Shown one piece after another: positions 42,198 to 50,020 of a DNA stretch of 64,000 nucleotides. This DNA is from Microseira sp041929235 (lineage in GTDB: Bacteria; Cyanobacteriota; Cyanobacteriia; Cyanobacteriales; Aerosakkonemataceae), in contig NZ_JBHFNP010000022.1 of the NCBI RefSeq assembly GCF_041929235.1, positions 1 through 64,000 on the forward strand, in the 5' to 3' direction. Each line of letters starts with the position of its first letter. The first letter of the stretch is position 1. Under the pieces are notes generated by a model, which saw nothing but the letters and a program-made list of their open reading frames with translations, was not told the origin of the DNA and searched no databases. The position numbers and the translations under genes are program-made.

Positions 42198-42421
42198 GAC
42201 GGGTCGAGATTTTTATTCAGGGTAATTAGGCGGACATCATATAGGTTATCTGTAAAACCCGCCCCTACAACCAACAATATCAGGACTGACGCAGGCGGGG
42301 CCAAAAACAAAGGTGATGCGTCCATCTTGCCGCTCTAAACCCAAGATTTTTGCGAGAAACCGGGTTTTTTTGCCTAATATGATGTCTGGCTAATTACCCT
42401 TAATAAAAATCTCGACCCGTC
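42198..42421. repeat. Inverted pair of GACGGGTCGAGATTTTTATT repeats
   Basis: GACGGGTCGAGATTTTTATT followed by GGTAATTAGGCGGACATCAT (from 42198) and its inverted near-copy (about 42377-42421) flank about 130 bp that includes one MITE end AAAACCCGCCCCTAC (42257-42271). The same sequence occurs at 44405-44451 in direct orientation. No gene is seen in 42139-42501; CGCGGGGACACGGGG and CACCGTGTCACCG tracts lie at the edges. Confidence 0.7.
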
Positions 42422-42501
42422 ACCGTGTCACCGTGTCACCGCGTCATTCCTAGTTTTCTTTGTGGTTAGGGTGGAACCTGGTATTTTTTACGACTTAAAG
42501 G

Positions 42502-43479
42502 ATGCCATCCAACGGAAATTATGCCAATATGGTTGTTATATTATGCCTCTGGGAGGATGTATTGCAGGCAAGAGCGTGCAAGGATTCTCAGAGCGATCGC
42601 AAACCTTGTCTGAGAACCCAAACAGGGGTCACAAAACCCGTGAAAACTGCGTTAGCTGCTATTACCGTTAGCTTAACCTTGCTTGCAGGAGTCAGCCGCG
42701 CCCAAGCTGTACAAGTCACGCTCTACAATGGTAAATTGGGTGGTACTCCCAATAGTCAAGGTTGGTTTAATTTTGGCAACACTGGTGCCACTGAGAACGC
42801 CAGCGGTGGTGTTACCAACTTAAACAGTCTTAGCAGCAATAACATTTATGCTGGCTACAGCAACCGCAATGTTAGTATTTCATTATTTCCATTGACCATT
42901 ACCCCTACCACCCTAGTCAACCCATCATTTCCCACACTCGATAGCAAGGCTGGATACACGCTTAGTTTCACGGTACAAATCCTCAATCAAGTCAACGATG
43001 GCGCTAATGGCCCTAACCGCGCAGGTTTCAGCGTTATTGCTCTCAGTAGTGACAGGCAAGGTATCGAAATAGGCTTGAGAACAAGTGATATTTTCTCTCA
43101 GTCCGGTTCTTCTTTCACGGTGGGAGAAATTAACAACTCCCCTACCATTGCACCGCTACTTTCAGCGCTGACTACTTATAATCTCAACATATCTGGCAAC
43201 AGTTATTCTTTGACTGCTGGTGCTACCCCTATCATCAGCGGATCGCTACGAGACTACACCGCAGCTACTGGTTTTGCTGGTAACATTTACAGAACCGCTG
43301 ACTTCATTTTCCTCGGCGACAACACCACCTCTGCGCGAGCAAACATCAACTTAAGTGCTGTTTCTGTCACCAGTAATACCGCTGCTGCTGCGGTTCCTTT
43401 CAATTTCAATCCGACATTTGGTTTATTAATTCTGGGTGCATGGACTGGATTTCTTCATTTGAAAACTAAACATAAATGA
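42502..43479 (+). CDS. Secreted protein with cyanoexosortase-type C-terminal sorting signal
   Basis: 325 residues if started at the ATG shown; a GTG at 42640 with AGGGG upstream gives a cleaner signal peptide (KTALAAITVSLTLLAGVSRAQA) and may be the real start. The mature part is beta-rich and low in charge, with VTLYNGKLGGTPNSQGWFNF and NVSISLFPLTITP; no enzyme motif. The C-terminus VPFNFNPTFGLLILGAWTGF and a basic tail is the pattern VPFxFxPTxG plus helix plus basic end, recognised by exosortases in cyanobacteria. The next gene is the exosortase, overlapping by four bases, so this is its likely dedicated substrate. Confidence 0.75.
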   Translation: MPSNGNYANMVVILCLWEDVLQARACKDSQSDRKPCLRTQTGVTKPVKTALAAITVSLTLLAGVSRAQAVQVTLYNGKLGGTPNSQGWFNFGNTGATENASGGVTNLNSLSSNNIYAGYSNRNVSISLFPLTITPTTLVNPSFPTLDSKAGYTLSFTVQILNQVNDGANGPNRAGFSVIALSSDRQGIEIGLRTSDIFSQSGSSFTVGEINNSPTIAPLLSALTTYNLNISGNSYSLTAGATPIISGSLRDYTAATGFAGNIYRTADFIFLGDNTTSARANINLSAVSVTSNTAAAAVPFNFNPTFGLLILGAWTGFLHLKTKHK

Positions 43480-44306
43480 GAACCTTTCTTGCACCCGTTC
43501 AAAATTTCCACATCGCAAAATTTTGGTTATTGATTCTAGCAGGAGGCTTAATTGCCTTACACCTTCATTCCAGTTGGAAGGCGAAACTTACTAACTTATT
43601 CGTCACCAGCGTTTTGTTTATTGGTGCTATCATTTTCAAATTAAAGCAGAAACGCATCACCTTAAACTTAGAAAGCAATCTGCTATACAAAATTCTTGGG
43701 GCGTTACTCATTGCTTTTGTTTTCTTCAGTCAGGCATTCTTGCCCAATTACGACTTTTTAATTCGGCTTTTACCTTTCATTTCAGGTTTAGGACTGACTC
43801 TCTTGACTTCCGGAATTAAAGGATTAAAGCAATATTGGCAGGAATTAATGTTGCTTTTGGTTCTAGCGGTTCCTCTAGAATTGCTAATCGTTCCGGTAAA
43901 TCATATTTTTCATATTACCAAGCTCCTGGCTAAGATTTCAACTTTCATCCTGTGGTATGTAGGTTTTCAAGTCACTCGTCAAGGTGATTTAATTATTTTA
44001 CCTGAAAAAGCCACCTGGGTGGGGCCGAATTGTTCGGGTGTTTTAACGATGCTTTGGATGCTGCAACTGGCGATTCTTTTTTTAACCACTTACCCCACCA
44101 ACTGGAAGAAAAAAATATTAGTTCCCGCAGTTGCTATTCTAATCGTCATAGGTGTCAATGGCATTCGGATCGCAATTATGGCAGTTTTAGCGGCTTACAA
44201 TTATCCAGCTTTTGAATACTGGCATTCTGATAATGCTCAGATATTTTCTACAATTCCCTTAATGATTTTTTGGTGGTTTTGTCAATCTTTAAGGCAGAAT
44301 AGGTAA
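43476..44306 (+). CDS. Cyanoexosortase A-type membrane transpeptidase
   Basis: 276 residues, about eight membrane helices. The predicted catalytic residues are Cys in GPNCSGVLTM (about 188), Arg in NGIRIAIMAVLA (about 229) and His in FEYWHSDNAQ (about 248). Exosortases process and move proteins with PEP-CTERM-like tails across or onto the cell surface. The ATG overlaps the stop of the substrate gene (ATGA), so the two are coupled. No EPS polysaccharide genes are next to it. Confidence 0.85.
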   Translation: MRTFLAPVQNFHIAKFWLLILAGGLIALHLHSSWKAKLTNLFVTSVLFIGAIIFKLKQKRITLNLESNLLYKILGALLIAFVFFSQAFLPNYDFLIRLLPFISGLGLTLLTSGIKGLKQYWQELMLLLVLAVPLELLIVPVNHIFHITKLLAKISTFILWYVGFQVTRQGDLIILPEKATWVGPNCSGVLTMLWMLQLAILFLTTYPTNWKKKILVPAVAILIVIGVNGIRIAIMAVLAAYNYPAFEYWHSDNAQIFSTIPLMIFWWFCQSLRQNR

Positions 44307-44347
44307 TTGCAGATTGCAGATTTTAAATTTCAGATTTAAATCAAACA

Positions 44348-44455
44348 GGACTTATATGATGTCCGGTTAATCACTCATATTTAAGAATGACGCGGTGACA
44401 TGGTGACGGGTCGAGATTTTTATTCAGGGTAATTAGGCGGACATCATATTACGCA
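44348..44455. repeat. MITE-like element, TATATGATGTCCGG ends
   Basis: TATATGATGTCCGG (from 44353) and CGGACATCATATTA (to 44451) are inverted ends about 100 bp apart, enclosing GACGGGTCGAGATTTTTATT. Related to 10533-10688 and 42198-42421. The rest of 44307-44620 holds a CTAAAATC-type simple repeat and no gene. Confidence 0.65.
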
Positions 44456-44620
44456 AGGGCGTTGCCAGAAACCCCCTTTCTTCGTCGATTTCGAGCTTCC
44501 TCTCCCAAGGATTTTTCCTGCGCGATCGCTGTCAAATCTAAAATCTCAAATCTAAAATCTAAAATTCCCTAATATCGATCTACAATGGCAACCAGCTAAC
44601 CAAGTGAAAGCCGATCGCTC

Positions 44621-45187
44621 ATGAACTTGCTAACTTATTCTCTCCACCTTCTTGGCTCTGGTGTTAATGCATACATATTGGCTCGGCAATTACGCGACCC
44701 CCTAACCCGGCCTAACATATTAGCGGGTTACCAACTAGCCGAATCGGGTGCGGTTCCTTTCCTGGAAGCACTCAGAGATAGAGCCGCAAACGAAGGCGAT
44801 ACCTGGCTTGCAGATCGACTCACGCGCCACGCAGCCGACGAGAAGCGTCACAGGTTAATTTTCGCCTAGGGACTCAAGCGGTTGAACAAGCGCGCGCTCA
44901 ATTTCAAGCAGGTATCGGAAAATACCAAGGAAGGGAAACCAAGCGAACGCGATCGCCGTCCCTTCTTTGCAGCTTACTTTGACGGCTACTCCCAGGAAAG
45001 CTTAAAACCGCAAAACATAGACTGGATAGTCTTTTTAGCCAGCACGTACATTTTAGAACTCGATGCGGTCAAAGATTTTGCCCGCATGGCGAAGGTGTTA
45101 CCTGAAGACGATCCGAACAGCAAAAACCTCAAACAGGGTATTTTGAGTATCGCTAAGGATGAAACTCGTCACGCTGCGTATCTTTAC
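44621..45187 (+). pseudogene. Ferritin-like di-iron protein, 5' part (nonsense-mutated, split)
   Basis: 189 codons. The helical translation has two ExxH di-iron motifs, DEKRH (about 78-82) and DETRH (about 181-185), and typical segments AGYQLAESGAVPFLEALRDR and DWIVFLASTYILELDAV. A TAG at 44867-44869 interrupts the frame right after RLIFA, and the frame continues afterwards with family-like sequence GLKRLNKRALNFKQV. The gene stops being host sequence after TTTAC at 45183-45187 and resumes in the same frame at 48388. Resembles ferritin-like proteins of the MiaE/AAR-like superfamily; function in the intact state unknown. Confidence 0.85.
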
Positions 45188-45376
45188 CTTGAGCAGCATT
45201 CATCTCACACCTAAAGATTGCGGGAGCGTGGTAGCCCCGTCAATTTATTGCGGGGCCCAAACGCGACACGAGCAGATTTATCTGCTGTCAATATTAGTTA
45301 AGATTAATTAATGTTATTATCCAGGTCAAAGCCAGTGGATTATAATCAAAGTTGATTTAGCAAAAGGTGACAGTAA

Positions 45377-46811
45377 TTGGCTAAAAGCAAGAGTTCATCA
45401 TTTATCACAGAGATTCCATTAATTGTAGATAGCAAGCAACAGAAAGAACTACTGTCTCGCTTTCAAGCGGCAAGGCAACTGTACAATGCTTGCCTAAGCG
45501 AAGCAATGGCAAGAATGAATCTGGTGAGAAACTCAGAAGTCTTTCAACAAGCCAAACAGATAAATAAAGAAATTAAGAAAAAGAGATCTGACGCATTCAG
45601 CGCTGCCAGAAAATCGTACAGATACTCTGATTACGACATCCAAGCATACGCAACCATTGTCAGCAATTGCTCAAAATGGATAGCCCAACTGCTTGATTCA
45701 AATACCCAGCAAGTTTTAGCCACTCGCGCTTTTAGAGCCAGTGAAAAAGTCATGTTTGGGCGATCCAAAAAGGTTCGCTATAAAGCTCCCTCTAGATTTA
45801 GAAGCGTTGAAGGCAAAACCAACAAGCAAGGAATTAGGTGGAAAAACAACAAGGTAGTTTGGGGTAAATTAACCATTACTCCTGACATTGATTATCAAAA
45901 CCCCGTCATCCAACATGGCTTAAACAGTCCAGTTAAATACGTTCGCCTACTGTGGCGAGAACTCAATGGTAAGCAGCGCTGGTATGTCCAATTAATTAAC
46001 GAGGGGCATCCCTACCAAAAAGAGAAAAACTATGTTTCCGATGGAATCATTGGGCTAGATATTAATATCTCCAACATTGCTTTTGTCGGTGACAACAAAG
46101 CCGGACTGCTAGCTTTCGCTTCGCAAGTACCTAAATATGAAACTGAAATCAAAGCCTTACAGCGTCAGATGCAGCGATCTCAAAGATCCAACAATCAAGA
46201 AAACTACGAGGCTGATTTTTCCGCTCAGGTAGGGCGTAAAATTGTTGTCAAGAAAGGTAAGGTAAAATCGGGTAAGCGCCAATGGAAAAAGTCCAAGACA
46301 GATCAAAAGTTGGCTCGCAAAAAGCGAGATTTAGAACGGCGTAAAAGCGCTTATGCTAAGTCCCAAAACCGGAAGATCGTCAACGAGATTTTGAGGCATG
46401 GTAAGCATATTAAAACCGAAAATGTATCGGTGAAGGCATGGCAGAAGCGATATGGTAAGGCCATTTATGCTAAATCTCCCGGTTTTGTGCAATCTGAATT
46501 AGCGCGCTCTTGCTGTAAGTGCTGGCGGGCAATTCATCAAATTTTCTACTTCATGTACTGCACTATCACAAACCCATTTGACTGGTGAGCGGATTAAGAA
46601 GAAACTGTCAGAGCGCGTTCACTATGACCTAACAGGAGTTGTGATGCACCGCGATCTTTTTAGTGCATACCTGAGTAGATTCATCAATAATGACGAAGAT
46701 AACCTTCTATTGCACCTCGCTCAAAGTGAGTGGGAAAGGTCGGAGCCAATCTTAATGCAGGCATGGAAGGAATTTCAAATAAACTGCGAACAATTAGGCG
46801 CGCGCCTATAG
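45377..46811 (+). pseudogene. tnpB: tnpB of nested element, frameshifted
   Basis: From a TTG start it reads SFITEIPLIVDSKQQKELLS through GIIGLDINISNIAFVGDNKA (RuvC-I) to AKSPGFVQSELAR at about 46505. One extra base there shifts the frame; the original continues AVSAGGQFIKFSTSCTALSQ and THLTGERIKKKLSERVHYD to MHRDLFSAYLSRF and the stop at 46809-46811. Both positions where CxxC pairs are expected (THLTG, HYDLTG) lack Cys; this may be a trait of the subgroup. Without the C-terminus the protein would lose the last RuvC Asp. Confidence 0.8.
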
Positions 46812-46946
46812 TAGGCTGAGTCATTCACCCTCGGAGCAGTTCTGCATGAAGCCAGAAACAGTTAGCCAGATAGCTATTAATGAGCGAAAAGCTAACTTTA
46901 ATTCCTGGCCTGATTCTCCGTCTCTTTAGAGCGGAGAGTGGCTCAA
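46812..46946 (+). ncRNA. Right end and candidate omega-RNA of nested TnpB element
   Basis: 135 bases after the tnpB stop, about 93% identical to bases 6-140. The terminal hairpin CTCCG / CGGAG is a compensated version of CCTCG / CGAGG in the other copy. Ends at TCAA; the guide would begin TGTAATCTCCGATGAG at 46947. Confidence 0.6.
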
Positions 46947-47134
46947 TGTAATCTCCGATGAGCGTGTGAGATGAATGCGTGTTTGGTGAGGAGGATTCCC
47001 TGACCAATGCTGTAAGCGAGGGAAGGGAATCACGACGAACCAAACAATCTCCTACATATCTTTATGATTAATTGATACACACTGTCGTGATGTGTGTTAC
47101 CATAAACCTATAAACACGGTAGAGTTAGTCACCG

Positions 47135-48367
47135 ATGTATCACGCAGTTAAAGTCAGAATCTATCCCACACTTGAGCAAGAACAATACTTAGCTCAAGCC
47201 TTCGGTAATTGTCGTTGGTTATACAACTATATGCTCCATCTCACGACGAATACCTACAAAGAAACAGGGAAAGGTCTGTCGAAAGCTGCGATGGATAAAT
47301 TGCTCCCCCAGTTGAAGCATGAGTTTGAATGGTTGGAACTGGCTTATTCTCAATCGTTGCAACGTGTCACCTTCAATCTCTCCACTGCGTTTCAAAACTT
47401 TTTCGAGGGTAGAGCTAAGTATCCGACGTTCAAGAACAAATTTGCGAAACAGTCGGTGGCTTATCCTCAGAATGTCAAACTGAAAGTGAGTGAAAACGCA
47501 ATTAAATTCCCTGGTACATTGGGTGCGATCAAAGCTGTGTTCCATCGTGTTCTACCAACAGGTAAACAAGGGTGTGTCACTGTCTCTAAAACCACTGATG
47601 GCAAGTACTTTGCATCGATTTTGTTCGAGACTGGCTCTCAAAAAGTCGAAGCTAAAAACGCGGCTATCGGGGTGGATCTGGGACTGAAAGATTTTGCAGT
47701 GACCAGTGACGGTGAAACGCATAACCAATCCAAACGCACCCAGCGCAAATTGAAAAAACTGGAACGCAACCAGAAACGTAAACAACGAAAGCTGGCTCGA
47801 AAGAAAGGTCAAAGTAACCGGAATAAAGCAAAGCGCCTTGTTGCGAAAGTGTGTGCCAAGATCGCGAGAATCCGCGAAGATTTCCTCCACAAGCTATCCC
47901 GCAAAATAGCCTACGAAAACCAAGTGATTGTGGTGGAAGATCTAGCAGTCAAGAACATGGTCAAAAATCCGAATCTAGCCAAAGCGATCGGCGATCAAAG
48001 CTGGGGAATGTTTTTGACGATGTTGAAGTACAAAGCCTCTCGTTATGGACATCAATACGTGGAGATCAATCGGTTCTTTCCATCGTCGCAATTGTGTTCA
48101 GAAACGTTGCTCCCGATTCCGATGCTTCAGAACGGGATAGATAGCTTAAACATTCGCTCTGTAGACTGCCCTCACTGCGGAAAACAGCACGATCGTGACA
48201 TCAATGCCGCGATCAATATCAGAAATGAAGGTTTGCGGATTTTGGCGTTGGGAACCAGCGCTCCTGCCATTGGAGGGGATGTAAGACCAAAGCGATCTGG
48301 ACGTAAAAAATCTACGATTGCAGAGGCGATCCCCTGTGAAAATGGAAGCCTACACCATACCTGTTAA
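47135..48367 (+). CDS. tnpB: TnpB RNA-guided endonuclease of outer element
   Basis: 410 residues. RuvC motifs GVDLGLKDFAVTSDG (about 184), VIVVEDLAVKNM (about 267) and HDRDINAAINI (about 350) are intact. The zinc finger keeps the second pair (DCPHCGKQHD) but the first reads SSQLCSETLLPI with a single Cys. The protein is otherwise of normal length and starts MYHAVKVRIYPTLEQEQYLA. The last residues overlap the right-end hairpin. It could still be active; its omega-RNA guide would be the host sequence starting at 48388. Confidence 0.88.
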   Translation: MYHAVKVRIYPTLEQEQYLAQAFGNCRWLYNYMLHLTTNTYKETGKGLSKAAMDKLLPQLKHEFEWLELAYSQSLQRVTFNLSTAFQNFFEGRAKYPTFKNKFAKQSVAYPQNVKLKVSENAIKFPGTLGAIKAVFHRVLPTGKQGCVTVSKTTDGKYFASILFETGSQKVEAKNAAIGVDLGLKDFAVTSDGETHNQSKRTQRKLKKLERNQKRKQRKLARKKGQSNRNKAKRLVAKVCAKIARIREDFLHKLSRKIAYENQVIVVEDLAVKNMVKNPNLAKAIGDQSWGMFLTMLKYKASRYGHQYVEINRFFPSSQLCSETLLPIPMLQNGIDSLNIRSVDCPHCGKQHDRDINAAINIRNEGLRILALGTSAPAIGGDVRPKRSGRKKSTIAEAIPCENGSLHHTC

Positions 48368-48387
48368 GGTTGGTGTAGGTAGTTCAC
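48349..48387 (+). ncRNA. Right-end hairpin and 3' omega-RNA scaffold of outer element
   Basis: CCTACACCATACCT and AGGTTGGTGTAGG (48349-48379) form a stem with one bulge, followed by TAGTTCAC, where the element ends. The omega-RNA probably starts upstream within tnpB, and its guide is GAAGGACTTCAGCGGC at 48388. Confidence 0.6.
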
Positions 48388-48588
48388 GAAGGACTTCAGC
48401 GGCGTCTTTCGGATATTGCTGCGGCAGAAATTGTCGCAGAATGGCGACAGCGCAAAGTTAACGCTTTGATAGCGATGGCTAGCAATTTGTTCCAAAAAGG
48501 TGGAAAAATCCCCTCAATGGTACAAGAAGGCGCACCGACAGATTTACCCGATGTTGATGTGGCTGAATCTCAGTTAGCTATCGCCTAG
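48388..48588 (+). pseudogene. Ferritin-like di-iron protein, 3' part
   Basis: 67 codons in the same frame as the 5' part: EGLQRRLSDIAAAEIVAEWR, QRKVNALIAMASNLFQKGGK, and a stop at 48586-48588. Joined to the codon ending at 45187 it restores an uninterrupted helix ...HAAYLY-EGLQRRL..., for a protein of 255 residues apart from the TAG at 44867. Confidence 0.88.
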
Positions 48589-48621
48589 TCTCTTAGCCTT
48601 GAAATTTATTTCAAGGCTAAG

Positions 48622-49671
48622 TTGAAGCTCGCTCATAAACACCAAAATTTAAAACTATTGACGATTAAACGCCGTAAATTTATCAAAACATTGGGAGTAG
48701 CAGCAGTAACCTCCCAGTTACCCATATCGAGCGCATTTGCATCTCGTAACTGCATAAAACCACCCCGGATAAAACCAGGGGATACGATAGGATTAATTGC
48801 CCCTGCGGGTATTGTAGAACCAGAAAGTATCGAACCAATAATCCAAAAATTGGCAACCTTAGAATTAAAAGTAAAATTAGGAAACCACCTGCTAGATCGT
48901 TATGGTTATCTAGCAGGAAAAGATAGCGATCGCGCCGCCGATGTCAACTCTATGTTTGCCGATAAATCAGTGCAAGCGATTCTAGCAGTGCGAGGCGGTT
49001 GGGGATGCAATCGCATATTACCATTATTAAATTACAAACTCATCCGCAATCATCCCAAAATTATCATGGGGTTAAGCGATATCACCGCTTTACTATTAGC
49101 AATTTATACCAAAACTAATGTAATTACTTTTCACGGAATCACCGGCACTTCCACTTGGAATGAATTTTCCCTAGATTACCTGCGGCGAATTTTATTCAAC
49201 GGCGAAGTGGTAACAATGCAAAATCCCACTAACACCGATCTGCGGGTGGAAACGATTAGAGGCGGAACAGCAAGGGGAAAATTAGTCGGGGGGAATTTAT
49301 CCGTCTTAGCGGCAATGGTCGGATCTACTTACCTGCCAAAATGGCAACATAACATCTTATTCTTAGAAGATATTAGAGAAGAAGTTTACCGGGTAGACCG
49401 GATGCTGACTCAGTTAGAGTTGGCAGGTATATTGTCGCAAATATCCGGTTTTGTGTTTGGAAATTGCCGACAATGCGATCCAGAAGAACCGGATAAATCT
49501 CTCACCCTAATGCAAGTCTTGCAAGATCGCATCTCGCCATTAGGTATTCCTGCCTGGTACGGTGCGGCGATCGGTCATATTCCGGATAAATTTACCCTGC
49601 CAATTGGCGTGGAGGTTGAAATTGATGCCACTGCCGGTACTATTAAAATGCTGGAAGCGGCAGTAAAGTAA
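48622..49671 (+). CDS. LD-carboxypeptidase (peptidase S66 family)
   Basis: 349 residues. A twin-arginine-like signal KRRKFIKTLGVAAVTS (about 16-31) suggests export by Tat. The S66 core begins IKPGDTIGLIAPAGIVEPES and has VRGGWGCNRILPLL and IIMGLSDITALLL with the nucleophile Ser, and GAAIGHIPDKFTLPIG with the His of the triad. The family removes the terminal D-alanine from murein tetrapeptides or acts as MccF on microcin C-like compounds. Peptidoglycan recycling is the likelier role given the exported form. Confidence 0.85.
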   Translation: MKLAHKHQNLKLLTIKRRKFIKTLGVAAVTSQLPISSAFASRNCIKPPRIKPGDTIGLIAPAGIVEPESIEPIIQKLATLELKVKLGNHLLDRYGYLAGKDSDRAADVNSMFADKSVQAILAVRGGWGCNRILPLLNYKLIRNHPKIIMGLSDITALLLAIYTKTNVITFHGITGTSTWNEFSLDYLRRILFNGEVVTMQNPTNTDLRVETIRGGTARGKLVGGNLSVLAAMVGSTYLPKWQHNILFLEDIREEVYRVDRMLTQLELAGILSQISGFVFGNCRQCDPEEPDKSLTLMQVLQDRISPLGIPAWYGAAIGHIPDKFTLPIGVEVEIDATAGTIKMLEAAVK

Positions 49672-50020
49672 TCCAAAGGAACTTCAGGAGCAAAGGAGAA
49701 AAATTAATTGCCCTCAATTCACCGCAATTAATATAAATTGATAAAACTTGATAAACAAATATTAAGAACCGTTCGCCTATCAACCAATCGGACGATCCAA
49801 GTGGAGGATGTACAATGGTGTAAATTTCAGGTAGTTTGAAAAAGCGATCGCTTACCGCTCAAAACCAGTTAAACCTAACCCTTAAGGGTGAGTCTAGACA
49901 TACAAAGTCGGCTGGCGAGGACTATAGAATAAGGAAGGCGCTCTAACCAATTTTAAAATCTCTTCTTCCCTCTGGGTGGGAAGCGGTTCGTTAAAAAAAT
50001 CTTATTGACCCTGAACAATA
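49672..50020. other. Intergenic, no gene seen
   Basis: The gap is AT-rich and lacks repeats apart from GCGATCGC at 49845. A leader of the GH57 gene probably begins here; GAATAAGGAAGG at 49929 is too far from the ATG at 50021 to be its ribosome site. Confidence 0.4.

Larger units (their letters stand above)
45211..46946 (+). mobile_element. Nested TnpB element in the outer element's left-end hairpin (left edge approximate)
   Basis: Lies in the loop of the outer left-end hairpin. Its right end (46811-46946, ending TCAA) is the same family as bases 5-140 of the window. A left-end hairpin GCCCCG / CGGGGC is visible at about 45233-45257. The exact left boundary between 45211 and about 45225 is not determined. 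It holds a frameshifted tnpB and no tnpA. Confidence 0.7.
45188..48387 (+). mobile_element. TnpB element inserted in ferritin-like gene, with a second element nested inside
   Basis: The 3200-bp insert begins right after TTTAC (45183-45187) and ends with TTCAC at 48383-48387, cutting the host gene between two codons without target duplication, as IS200/IS605 insertion 3' of TTAC does. The right end has a hairpin (48349-48379); the left-end hairpin GCATTCATCTCACAC (45196-45210) / GTGTGAGATGAATGC (46964-46978) is now split by the nested element. Contents: tnpB at 47135-48367 belongs to the outer element. Confidence 0.85.
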
